From an uncultured Flavobacteriaceae bacterium (GTDB lineage Bacteria; Bacteroidota; Bacteroidia; Flavobacteriales; Flavobacteriaceae), in NCBI GenBank assembly GCA_905181625.1, contig CAJIYJ010000003.1, positions 62,001-126,000 of the forward strand: a stretch of 64,000 nt of DNA, given 5' to 3'. Positions 8,446-16,762 of this stretch are shown here, in pieces (position 1 is the stretch's first letter; each line of letters starts with the position of its first letter). The notes below the pieces were generated by a model, which saw nothing but the letters and a program-made list of their open reading frames with translations, had not been told where the DNA came from and did not search any database. Made by a program: the position numbers and the translations under genes.

Positions 8446-9657
8446 TTATAAAATTGTCAAATACCATATGCTGAAACTAGTTAGAAACAGTATTCCTAAA
8501 ACACTTAATATTTTTATAAATAATGAAGGTCTAAAACTCTTTGGAGTATGGTGACTATTAATAAGTCTGAAGTTGATAAATGCATAAAAAGGAGCAGTTA
8601 TAAATGAGAGTATAGTAGCGATTTTTACCAATGAGCCCATTTCTGAAATATAGAAAACAAAAATAAATAAAGTACCAGACGCTAAAAGAATTATCCAAAA
8701 ATTATAATTATTTAATTTATGAAAGCCAAGCAGTTTTGATGTAAGTTTCATTGCTCTAGGAGAAGCATCTAAACAAGTGATAGTAGTGCTAAACATTGTT
8801 GTAAATGCAGCAATAGCGATAATTAAAAAGGCACCATTACCAATTGAATCGGTATATAAGCTTATCAATTGATTCGCAAACTCACCTCCACTGTTAGAGA
8901 ATACTTCTCCACTGTCATACATGACTAAAGCACCAAGAGAAACAAAACAGACTCCTAATACAATTGTTGTTAAGTATCCAATTTTGAAATCAAAAATAAT
9001 ATCACTGTTTTTAATATTTTTTTCTTTCTTCTTTTTTTCTAAAGTCCATATGGATTGCCATATAGATATGTCTAGAGGAGCTGGCATCCATCCCATAAAT
9101 GCAACAACAAATGCAATTCCAACTTCTTCTTTCGGAAAAACTTGTGTTAATTCAAGTGTGTTTGTTGAGTTAAAGCCAGCAAAAAAAACTGCTATTATTG
9201 TGCTGATTGTCAATGTTATAATAACGAACTTCATTAAGTTGTCTAGAAATGTATATTTACCAATTAATAGAATAACTAAGCAAGAAGCGGTGATTATAGT
9301 TGCCCAAATAGTAATATCGTTTGTTATTCCGAATAACTCTATTGCTAATCCAGCTGTCACTATTGTAACAGCTGTTTGAATTGTGAACATAGTTACAATT
9401 GATAAAATGAGATATATAACTAAAACATAGTTTCCTAATTTCTTATAACCTTCTAGTAATGTTTCACCAGTTGCTAAAGCATATTTAGGCCCAAATAAAA
9501 AAAAAGGATATTTAAATAAGTTTGAAAGAGCAAGAGCCCATATTAAACCAAAACCAAAGTCTGCACCAGCTCTAGTTGATTGTACTAAATGTGAAACTCC
9601 GATAGCTGCACCTGCAAACAATAATCCAGGACCTAATCTGTTCATTAAACCTTTCAT
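8446..9657 (-). CDS. Nramp-like metal ion transporter lacking the canonical DPGN motif
   Basis: This 403-residue protein with about eleven hydrophobic segments has the Nramp fold signature at its start (GPGLLFAGAAIG). However, the TM1 metal-binding motif DPGN is replaced by GVSH at residues 20-23. The TM6 region reads VAFMGWMPAPLDIS instead of the usual MPHN-type sequence. It is therefore a divergent member of the Nramp (MntH) superfamily whose substrate cannot be predicted as Mn or Fe. The ATG overlaps the stop of the sigma-factor gene by 1 base, so the two are likely co-translated. Confidence 0.8.
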   Translation of the reverse strand: MKGLMNRLGPGLLFAGAAIGVSHLVQSTRAGADFGFGLIWALALSNLFKYPFFLFGPKYALATGETLLEGYKKLGNYVLVIYLILSIVTMFTIQTAVTIVTAGLAIELFGITNDITIWATIITASCLVILLIGKYTFLDNLMKFVIITLTISTIIAVFFAGFNSTNTLELTQVFPKEEVGIAFVVAFMGWMPAPLDISIWQSIWTLEKKKKEKNIKNSDIIFDFKIGYLTTIVLGVCFVSLGALVMYDSGEVFSNSGGEFANQLISLYTDSIGNGAFLIIAIAAFTTMFSTTITCLDASPRAMKLTSKLLGFHKLNNYNFWIILLASGTLFIFVFYISEMGSLVKIATILSFITAPFYAFINFRLINSHHTPKSFRPSLFIKILSVLGILFLTSFSIWYLTIL

Positions 9658-10202
9658 TATTTTTCAATTATTTCTGCTAATACTTTTTTAGCCCTTAATA
9701 CTCTAACTTTTATATTATTTATTGGTTGATCAAGCTTTATCGACATCTCTTTATAGCTTAATTCATTAAAATATTTAAGTTCAATTACTTTTTTATAACT
9801 AGGCTTTAATTTATTTATTTTTGACTTTAGTAATTTTAATTTTTGTTCATTAATTAAATTATCTTCTGGGCTAGGGGAACTTTCAATGATTATATCAAAC
9901 TCATCTGGCTCATTAAAATTAACTTTATTTTTATTTTTTCTTATTTGATCTATGTGAAGGTTTTTAGAGATTGTAATTAGCCAAGTCTTAAAATTATACT
10001 TTTCTTTATAAGAATTTATTTTTTCAAAAGCTTTTGCAAAACATTCTATTGTAATATCTTCAGCATTAGACTCGTTATTTGTTCTTTTTAATTGAAAGTT
10101 AAATACATCAGACCAATATCTATTTAACAAGAAACTAAATGCATTTTGGTTATTTGCTTTGGCAAGAGTTATTTGATTTTTAATTATATTATTGTCTGTC
10201 AA
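9657..10202 (-). CDS. RNA polymerase sigma factor, ECF-type sigma-70 family
   Basis: The protein has 181 residues with sigma region 2 (about residues 12-95: YWSDVFNFQLKRTNNESNAEDITIECFAKAF is split here, with the AEDIT and FKTWL segments diagnostic) and region 4 (about 120-175: LKPSYKKVIELKYFNELSYKEMS). No anti-sigma gene is adjacent. Instead it lies between a Cys-rich small membrane protein and the Nramp-like transporter, with 4-base and 1-base junctions. The likely start is a TTG (10200-10202), because an in-frame stop lies just upstream and no ATG is near. Target promoters are unknown. Confidence 0.85.
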   Translation of the reverse strand: MTDNNIIKNQITLAKANNQNAFSFLLNRYWSDVFNFQLKRTNNESNAEDITIECFAKAFEKINSYKEKYNFKTWLITISKNLHIDQIRKNKNKVNFNEPDEFDIIIESSPSPEDNLINEQKLKLLKSKINKLKPSYKKVIELKYFNELSYKEMSIKLDQPINNIKVRVLRAKKVLAEIIEK

Positions 10203-10206
10203 ATTA

Positions 10207-10410
10207 TTAGTTCAAATTCAATTCAGGATTTTTACAATCTGCTTCATCAGCTAACTTTCCGCAAATTCCACAAGGCTTATCATCCTTATTTAAGAATGGA
10301 CTGGCACTAGCACATGTTCCAGAAAATTTACCATCTTTTTTAACAATTATTTTGATTGCAATACCTGCAAATGCTAACCCTAGTAGTATAAATGTGATAA
10401 TAAATAACAT
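10207..10410 (-). CDS. Small membrane protein with a Cys-rich tail, NqrM-like
   Basis: The 67-residue protein has one N-terminal transmembrane helix (residues 2-22), a short basic stretch, and then four cysteines in SGTCASASP, PCGICGK and ADCKN. This layout resembles the NqrM/DUF539 family, whose founding member helps insert iron into the Na+-translocating NADH:quinone reductase, but the resemblance is by eye only. It lies between murB (4 bases) and the sigma-factor gene (4 bases). The cysteines suggest metal or redox binding. Confidence 0.65.
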   Translation of the reverse strand: MLFIITFILLGLAFAGIAIKIIVKKDGKFSGTCASASPFLNKDDKPCGICGKLADEADCKNPELNLN

Positions 10411-10414
10411 ATAA

Positions 10415-11434
10415 TTAATTGTCTATAATGTTTACTTCCTCTTCAAGCAATATATTAAATATTTTTAAAACTTTATTTTTGATTTTTTGAGAAAAATTAA
10501 AAATTTCAACTCCTGAAGCATTGCCATGATTTATGATAATTAAAGCATGTTTATCATGAGTTCCTGTATTCCCTTCTTTTAATCCTTTGAATCCGCATTG
10601 TTGAATAAGCCAAGCTGCAGGAATTTTATTTTTATTTTTTGAAACTTTAAAAAAAGGCATGTCTTTATCTTTTTTTAAAAGTTTTTTAAAATTTAAATCA
10701 TTAATAATGGGGTTTTTAAAAAAACTACCACAATTCCCGATTTCCTTTGGATCAGGTAATTTACTGGACCTTATTTTAATGACAGATTTTGAAATATCAT
10801 TAATAGTTGGACTTAAGATGTTATTCTTTTTTAAGTCAAACTTCAAAGGTTCGTAAGAATAATTTATCAAATGGTTGAGCTTTGAAAGTCTAAAAACTAC
10901 ATTTGTAATAATGTATTTATTTTTAAATCCTTCTTTGAAAACAGAGCTTCTGTAAGAAAAATTACATTCATTAGTATTAAAAATTCTAAGTAAACCTGTC
11001 TCAATTGAAATAGCCCTACAGCTTTCGAATACATCCTTTAATTCAACTCCATAAGCTCCAATATTTTGAATAGGTGCACTTCCTACATTTCCGGGTATTA
11101 AACTCAGGTTTTCTAATCCACCATAATTATTTGACAAGCTCCAATTGACCAAGTCATCCCAGACTTCACCAGCTCCAACCGAAATCAAAACTCTTTCGGC
11201 AGTTTCATTTATGATCTCAATTCCCTTAATTTCTATTTTAAGTATAGGTTTGTCAATGTCGTTCTTGAATAGTATATTGCTTCCCCCCCCAAGAATTATT
11301 GATTCTGGATCATTATTTGAAGCTATAAAATCAATAATTTCTTTTTCATTGTTTATAATATTGAAATTCGAAGAAAAACACTCTACTCCAAAACTATTCA
11401 AATCTTTAAGTGATGTTTTATATTTTGTTTTCAA
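10415..11434 (-). CDS. murB: UDP-N-acetylmuramate dehydrogenase
   Basis: This FAD enzyme reduces enolpyruvyl-UDP-GlcNAc in peptidoglycan synthesis. The 339-residue type I form is seen: SFGVECFSSNF at the start, ILGGGSNILF of the FAD domain, IPGNVGSAPIQNIGAYGVEL, FSYRSSVFK, and the C-terminal NCGSFFKNPII with the catalytic Ser, plus AAWLIQQCGFKG. The start is probably the TTG at 11432-11434, giving MKTKYKTSLKDLNSFG, since no ATG lies close. It heads a compact run with the Cys-rich protein, the sigma factor and the Nramp-like gene. Confidence 0.95.
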   Translation of the reverse strand: MKTKYKTSLKDLNSFGVECFSSNFNIINNEKEIIDFIASNNDPESIILGGGSNILFKNDIDKPILKIEIKGIEIINETAERVLISVGAGEVWDDLVNWSLSNNYGGLENLSLIPGNVGSAPIQNIGAYGVELKDVFESCRAISIETGLLRIFNTNECNFSYRSSVFKEGFKNKYIITNVVFRLSKLNHLINYSYEPLKFDLKKNNILSPTINDISKSVIKIRSSKLPDPKEIGNCGSFFKNPIINDLNFKKLLKKDKDMPFFKVSKNKNKIPAAWLIQQCGFKGLKEGNTGTHDKHALIIINHGNASGVEIFNFSQKIKNKVLKIFNILLEEEVNIIDN

Positions 11435-11480
11435 TTCTTAGAGATATGATAAAAAATTTTTATTATTTTTTGTCTTTTTT

Positions 11481-11867
11481 TTATTCTTCAACTTCTGGTA
11501 AAACTTCACCTTTAATTCTTAATATGACGTTTGTAGTTTTAGCATTAGAATTAACAGTAATTGCTTTTTGAAAAACTCCAGTTCTTTTAGTGTCATATTT
11601 AACTTCTATTTTACCATTTTCACCAGGAAGAACAGGCTTTTCAGGTTTTTTAGGGATTGTACATCCACAAGATGAAAAAATTCTAGAAAAAGTTAAAGGA
11701 GCGTTTCCTGTGTTAGTAAATTCAAAAATCCTGCTACCGTCTTCTCCATTTTCAATAATTCCATAATCTATTACGGTTTCTTTAAATTCAATTTCAGCAA
11801 ATTTTTCTTGAGATATTACAGTATTTGAAATTAAAAATATTGCAAAAATTAATAAGATTTTTTTCAT
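11481..11867 (-). CDS. DUF1573 domain secreted protein
   Basis: This 128-residue protein begins with a Sec signal peptide (MKKILLIFAIFLISNTVISQ). The rest is one Ig-like beta-sandwich of the DUF1573 type: AEIEFKETVIDYGIIENGE, FEFTNTGNAPLTFSRIFSSCGC and GKIEVKYDTKRTG. The SSCGC motif is typical of the family. Periplasmic or surface location is likely and the function is unknown. A -7 box lies 42 bases upstream. Confidence 0.9.
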   Translation of the reverse strand: MKKILLIFAIFLISNTVISQEKFAEIEFKETVIDYGIIENGEDGSRIFEFTNTGNAPLTFSRIFSSCGCTIPKKPEKPVLPGENGKIEVKYDTKRTGVFQKAITVNSNAKTTNVILRIKGEVLPEVEE

Positions 11868-11909
11868 TTTTTTTTTTTAAGTTATTAAGTAAGTCTTTTA
11901 AATATATTA

Positions 11910-11917
11910 CAAAAATA
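11910..11917 (-). promoter_or_regulatory. -7 promoter box of the DUF1573 gene
   Basis: Minus-strand TATTTTTG matches TAnnTTTG, 42 bases before the ATG at 11867. Confidence 0.5.
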
Positions 11918-11949
11918 CAACATACCTTTTAAATTACTTTTTAGTTGAC

Positions 11950-11957
11950 TACTTTTG
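11950..11957 (+). promoter_or_regulatory. -7 promoter box of valS
   Basis: TACTTTTG matches TAnnTTTG and is 24 bases before the valS ATG. Confidence 0.55.
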
Positions 11958-11981
11958 TTTGGAGAATAACTAATTTATAAG

Positions 11982-14591
11982 ATGGAAATAGCTAAAAACT
12001 TTGATGCTAAAACTTTGGAATCAAAGTGGTATAAATTTTGGATTGAAAATAGTTATTTTCAATCTAAGCCAAATAATAAAACTGCATACACTATAGTAAT
12101 TCCTCCTCCTAATGTAACAGGTATTTTACATATGGGACATATGTTGAACGTTACAATTCAAGATATTTTAGTAAGAAGAGCAAGATTGATGGGCTTTAAT
12201 GCTTGCTGGGTTCCTGGTACCGATCATGCTTCAATTGCAACTGAAGCTAAAGTTGTAGAAAAGTTAAAAAAATTAGGTATTAGTAAGAATGACTTAACAA
12301 GAGAGGAGTTTCTAGATCACGCCTGGAAATGGACAGAAGAGCACGGAGGTTTAATATTAGAGCAATTAAAGAAATTAGGCTGTTCTTGTGATTGGGATAG
12401 AACTAAGTTCACTTTAGATGATGACATGTCTGAATCAGTTATTAAAGTTTTCGTCGATTTACACGAAAAGAATTTAATATATAAAGGCTACAGGATGGTT
12501 AATTGGGATCCAGAGGCAAAAACTACTTTGTCAAATGAAGAAGTTATTCATGAAGAGGTAAATAGTAAAATTTATTATATAAAATATAAAATTTCAAACT
12601 CTAAAGAAACAATAACCGTAGCTACTACTAGACCTGAGACAATATTTGGTGATACTGCAATTGCTGTTAATCCCAACGATGAAAGATATATCAGTTTAAA
12701 AGGCAAGAATGCAATAATTCCAATACTAAATAAAGAAATTCCTATAATAACCGACGACTATGTGGATATTGAATTTGGAACTGGCTGCTTAAAAGTGACC
12801 CCAGCTCATAGTGAAAATGATAAAATAATAGGAGATAAACATAATTTAGAAATAGTAGATATCTTAAATGATGATGCAACATTAAATGATTTCGCATTAC
12901 ATTATAGTGGGTTAGACAGATTCGTAGTTAGAACAAAAATTTCTGAAGAATTGAAGTCTTTAGATTCGTTATTAAAAGTTGAGTCCTATATTAATAATGT
13001 TGGCAAATCAGAAAGAACTAAGTGTGTTATCGAACCTAAATTATCAGAACAGTGGTTTTTAAAAATGGAAGAAATTTCAAAACCTGCGCTTGATGCTGTA
13101 ATGAATGATGAAGTTAAGCTTTTTCCTAAAAAATTTAAAAATACCTATAGAAATTGGATGGAAAATATCAGGGATTGGAATATTTCTAGACAGCTTTGGT
13201 GGGGGCATCAAATTCCGGTTTATTATTATGGAAAAGATAACAAGGATTATGTTGTTGCTGAAAACATTAGTAAAGCTCTTGAAAAAGCTAAAGAAAAGAG
13301 TGGAAATATTAAATTGATAGTTAAAGACTTAACACAAGAGAGTGACGTGTTAGATACTTGGTTTTCTTCTTGGTTATGGCCTATAAGTGTGTTTGATGGT
13401 ATTAGAAATCCAGATAATGAAGATTTTAAATATTATTATCCTACAAATGATATAGTTACTGGTCCGGATATTTTATTTTTTTGGGTTGCTAGAATGATAG
13501 TTTCTGGTTTTGAGTTTAAGAAAACAAAACCTTTTAATTCTGTGTATTTTACTGGATTAGTTAGAGATAAGCAAGGAAGAAAAATGTCAAAACAACTTGG
13601 TAATTCTCCAGATGCATTGAAATTAATTGAAGATTTTGGAGCTGACAGTGTAAGGGTAGGTCTATTGTTAAGTGCTCCAGCTGGAAATGATCTATTATTT
13701 GATGAGTCCTTATGTCAACAAGGAAGAAATTTTTCAAATAAAGTGTGGAACTCTTTTAGGTTAGTTAAATCGTGGGAAGTTTCAGATAGTGCTGTTCAAA
13801 GTAATTCTTCTTTAACTGCAATAGATTGGTTTAAAAATAAATTTAATTCTAAATTAATTGAAATTGACGATCATTTTAGTAAATATAGAATTTCAGATGC
13901 ATTAATGACTATATACAAGCTGATATGGGATGATTTCTGTTCTTGGTATTTAGAAATGATTAAGCCTGGTTATGGTGAAGCAATTGATTTAGAAACTTAC
14001 AATCAAACACTGAGATTATTAAAAAATTGCTTAATAATTTTACATCCTTTTATGCCTTTCATTTCAGAAGAAATATGGAGCGGAATTAAAGATAAAAATG
14101 ATGACCCTTTAATTGTTTTAGAATGGCCAAAATCAAAAACAATAAACCATTCTATTTTAGATGATTTTGAACATATTTCACAACTTATTACTAATATTAG
14201 AAAATATAGAAATGAAAAAGGTGTTTCTTACAAAGAAAAATTAGAACTATTTTCTGTAGTTAGTCAAAACAGTAAGATGAGAAGTGTAATATTGAAGTTA
14301 GCTAACTCAAATTTAAGTGATGATTTTTCAAATAAGTCTAACAATGTACATTCTGTAATAGTTGGAAGAAACGAATATTTTATCAATAACCTATCAAATC
14401 AAGAGGAGGATTTAGATAAAGTAAAGGAAGATTTAGATTATAATTTAGGTTTTTTAAAATCTATTCAATCTAAATTAAGTAATCAAAAATTTGTTGATAA
14501 CGCACCAGAAATTGTTATAAAAAACGAAAGAAAAAAAGAAGAAGACGCTATTAAGAAAATTAAAATGCTTGAGTTGAAATTAAAAAAATAA
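11982..14591 (+). CDS. valS: Valine--tRNA ligase
   Basis: This class I aminoacyl-tRNA synthetase charges tRNA-Val. The 869 residues include PPPNVTGILHMGHML (HIGH motif, about residues 40-54), the editing domain with ATTRPETIFGDTAIAV, NISRQLWWGHQIPVYY, the KMSKQLGNSPD signature, the anticodon-binding domain with CSWYLEMIKP, and a C-terminal coiled coil rich in Lys and Glu (about 790-869). Domain content is complete. A tRNA-Val gene lies at 3939 in this window but is not linked in an operon. Confidence 0.97.
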   Translation: MEIAKNFDAKTLESKWYKFWIENSYFQSKPNNKTAYTIVIPPPNVTGILHMGHMLNVTIQDILVRRARLMGFNACWVPGTDHASIATEAKVVEKLKKLGISKNDLTREEFLDHAWKWTEEHGGLILEQLKKLGCSCDWDRTKFTLDDDMSESVIKVFVDLHEKNLIYKGYRMVNWDPEAKTTLSNEEVIHEEVNSKIYYIKYKISNSKETITVATTRPETIFGDTAIAVNPNDERYISLKGKNAIIPILNKEIPIITDDYVDIEFGTGCLKVTPAHSENDKIIGDKHNLEIVDILNDDATLNDFALHYSGLDRFVVRTKISEELKSLDSLLKVESYINNVGKSERTKCVIEPKLSEQWFLKMEEISKPALDAVMNDEVKLFPKKFKNTYRNWMENIRDWNISRQLWWGHQIPVYYYGKDNKDYVVAENISKALEKAKEKSGNIKLIVKDLTQESDVLDTWFSSWLWPISVFDGIRNPDNEDFKYYYPTNDIVTGPDILFFWVARMIVSGFEFKKTKPFNSVYFTGLVRDKQGRKMSKQLGNSPDALKLIEDFGADSVRVGLLLSAPAGNDLLFDESLCQQGRNFSNKVWNSFRLVKSWEVSDSAVQSNSSLTAIDWFKNKFNSKLIEIDDHFSKYRISDALMTIYKLIWDDFCSWYLEMIKPGYGEAIDLETYNQTLRLLKNCLIILHPFMPFISEEIWSGIKDKNDDPLIVLEWPKSKTINHSILDDFEHISQLITNIRKYRNEKGVSYKEKLELFSVVSQNSKMRSVILKLANSNLSDDFSNKSNNVHSVIVGRNEYFINNLSNQEEDLDKVKEDLDYNLGFLKSIQSKLSNQKFVDNAPEIVIKNERKKEEDAIKKIKMLELKLKK

Positions 14592-14592
14592 A

Positions 14593-15243
14593 TTATTTTT
14601 CAGCTATAGTGTCTTTTCCACCTTTAACTATTTGATTTAATTCAACTTTTATCTTTGAATCTAAGGGTAAAAAAAGATCAACTCTTGATCCAAACTTTAT
14701 AAACCCTGCGTCATCTCCCTGTAACACATTATCGCCAACTCTAGCGTAATTAACAATCCTCCTAGCTACTGCTCCAGCTATTTGTCTGTAAAGCACCTCT
14801 CCAAAAATTTTGTTATCAATCACAACTGTAGTCCTTTCATTTTTTTCAGATGACTTAGGATGCCATGCTACTAAATATTTGCCTGGGTGGTATTTGCTAA
14901 ATTTTACTACACCACTATTTGCATACCTTGTAACATGTACGTTTAAAGGAGACATAAAAACGGATATTTGAATTCTTTCTTCCTTAAAATATTCTTTTTC
15001 AAATACTTTCTCTATAGCAACAACTTTACCATCAACTGGTGAAATGATTAATGAATCGTTAAGTTCAGTAATTCTTTTTGGGTTTCTAAAAAACTGAAGA
15101 ATTAAAAACATTATTATTAAAGTAATAACTCCTACTATTTTAGATATTATTAAATCACCCAAAAAATATGATGAAATTAAATTGATAATAATGGTAATAA
15201 TTAATGAAATCGAAATGATAGCGTGACCTTCTTTATGAAACAT
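14593..15243 (-). CDS. psd: Phosphatidylserine decarboxylase, short PSD-A type
   Basis: The enzyme makes phosphatidylethanolamine at the inner membrane. The 216-residue protein has two N-terminal hydrophobic helices, SPVDGKVVAIEKVF, FMSPLNVHVTRYANSG, and near the C-terminus IKFGSRVDLFLP. Self-cleavage is expected at the Gly-Ser bond of that segment, leaving a pyruvoyl group. It overlaps cdsA by 11 bases, so phospholipid-synthesis genes are coupled here. Confidence 0.93.
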   Translation of the reverse strand: MFHKEGHAIISISLIITIIINLISSYFLGDLIISKIVGVITLIIMFLILQFFRNPKRITELNDSLIISPVDGKVVAIEKVFEKEYFKEERIQISVFMSPLNVHVTRYANSGVVKFSKYHPGKYLVAWHPKSSEKNERTTVVIDNKIFGEVLYRQIAGAVARRIVNYARVGDNVLQGDDAGFIKFGSRVDLFLPLDSKIKVELNQIVKGGKDTIAEK

Positions 15244-16075
15244 AGCTAAATATTTTTATAGTTAAATAGATAAATGGCGCTGCAAATATAATACTATCCA
15301 TCCTGTCATATAGCCCACCATGACCAGGAAGCCATTTTCCACTATCTTTTACGCCTGCTTCTCTTTTGAATTGCGATTGAACTAAATCTCCAAGAGCACC
15401 TAAGCAGCTTGTTAATAGTCCTAAAATTATCCAATGAGCTAATGAAAAACTTAGATTCATGTATTTGTAAAACAATATTGAAAGTATAATGGAAAATATT
15501 ATTCCACCAACAAAACCTTCAATACTTTTTTTTGGTGAAACAGATTTAAGTAATGGTCTTTTACCAAAATTCACACCAAACACATAGGCAGCAGAATCAG
15601 AAATCCATACTAATGCTAAAAAGCTACATACAATTAAAGGATCATATTGATTTAATACATTAGGCATTGAAAAAAAAATGACAAGTGAGCCTACTAAATA
15701 AAAATGACCAATGAAACGATTTTTAAGAATTGAAAAAGAAAATAATTTTTTTTTAAGAAGAGAAAAACCTAATATTATATTGGTTAGCACTATAATTAGT
15801 AAAAAACAATTATTCAGAAATTCCGAGTTTTTAGATAATATAAATAGTGAAATATACAAAGGGAATGTTAAATAAAGTATCAGATTTGATTTCCCAGAAT
15901 CTATTGAAAAAAATTTATGATTATAATTGGCTATTAGTTTTATGAATTCAAAAACAAGAATTAAACTACATATGAATCCGACAAAATAAAATAGATATTC
16001 ATTATAAAATAAAGAAAACAGTATTACTCCAGCATACAATATCGCAGTTATAGATCTTGTGTAGAATTCTTTCAT
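15233..16075 (-). CDS. cdsA: Phosphatidate cytidylyltransferase
   Basis: This multi-pass membrane enzyme makes CDP-diacylglycerol. The 280-residue protein has about eight hydrophobic helices and the family signature near its C-terminus: SVSPKKSIEGFVGG, LGDLVQSQFKREAGVKDSG, and WLPGHGGLYDRMDS. It is followed by psd with an 11-base overlap, and preceded by the LUD protein with only 0-1 bases between, suggesting one transcript. Confidence 0.95.
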   Translation of the reverse strand: MKEFYTRSITAILYAGVILFSLFYNEYLFYFVGFICSLILVFEFIKLIANYNHKFFSIDSGKSNLILYLTFPLYISLFILSKNSEFLNNCFLLIIVLTNIILGFSLLKKKLFSFSILKNRFIGHFYLVGSLVIFFSMPNVLNQYDPLIVCSFLALVWISDSAAYVFGVNFGKRPLLKSVSPKKSIEGFVGGIIFSIILSILFYKYMNLSFSLAHWIILGLLTSCLGALGDLVQSQFKREAGVKDSGKWLPGHGGLYDRMDSIIFAAPFIYLTIKIFSYVS

Positions 16076-16687
16076 TTATAAGTCCTCTAATAATAGAAGG
16101 TAGAGATTTTTAGCTGCACTTCCGTATGTTAAAAAATTATTATTTTCTTTGACTTGGCTATTGAAATTTTTTATTGTTGTTATATTGGTGGGAAGATTAT
16201 TTGGGTATTTACTTTTAATACCGTTTAGACCTCCACTTAAAGTTTCAGTAAACTGGCTGATTTTTGCAAACACAATAAAATTAATGGGGAGGTCATTTAC
16301 TTTGTGTGATTTAATTTGTTTATCACATATTAACAAGCTACCATCAATTGCTACTAAAAACTCACAAGTGGTTAGAAAAAATCTTGAGTTTAAATTAGTT
16401 TTAGAAACGTTTAATTTTGATTTATCCTTAAAAAAATCTAATAGAGAATCGTCATAACAGAGTATTTCAACATTTCCCCATTGGTTCTCATCTATTATTT
16501 GAGAAAAAAAGCTGTCACATTCAGATTTGTTTTCGCAGTATAAAAACTTACCGCCGTTTTTAGTAAAGTTAAATGTAAATCTTTCTTCTATTGGCGAGAC
16601 TTTTTCAGGCATATACTTACCTTCAATATCCTTATCAGGCTTATCCTCTGAACTTTTATTAAAAAAAGATTTAATAAATTTTTTCAA
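16076..16687 (-). CDS. LUD domain (LutC/YkgG-like) protein
   Basis: The 203-residue protein has the LUD fold of LutC-like proteins: FTKNGGKFLYCENKSE, a central segment ending LVAIDGSLLI, and IVFAKISQFTETLSGG. LutC proteins take part in lactate oxidation, but here there are no lutA or lutB neighbours. The gene lies between ftsH and cdsA, as in many flavobacteria, so a role in lactate use is not supported. Translation most likely starts at TTG (16685-16687), giving MKKFIKSFFNK. Confidence 0.85.
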   Translation of the reverse strand: MKKFIKSFFNKSSEDKPDKDIEGKYMPEKVSPIEERFTFNFTKNGGKFLYCENKSECDSFFSQIIDENQWGNVEILCYDDSLLDFFKDKSKLNVSKTNLNSRFFLTTCEFLVAIDGSLLICDKQIKSHKVNDLPINFIVFAKISQFTETLSGGLNGIKSKYPNNLPTNITTIKNFNSQVKENNNFLTYGSAAKNLYLLLLEDL

Positions 16688-16762
16688 TTCTAAGTTTTAA
16701 TGAGTAAAGATAAAAAAACTTGTTATTAACATGTGATATGTTAATAATTATAGATAAAACAA

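Noticed and set aside
16149-16457. Plus-strand open frame inside the LUD gene
   Set aside because: It is antisense to a recognisable LUD domain and has no supporting motif.
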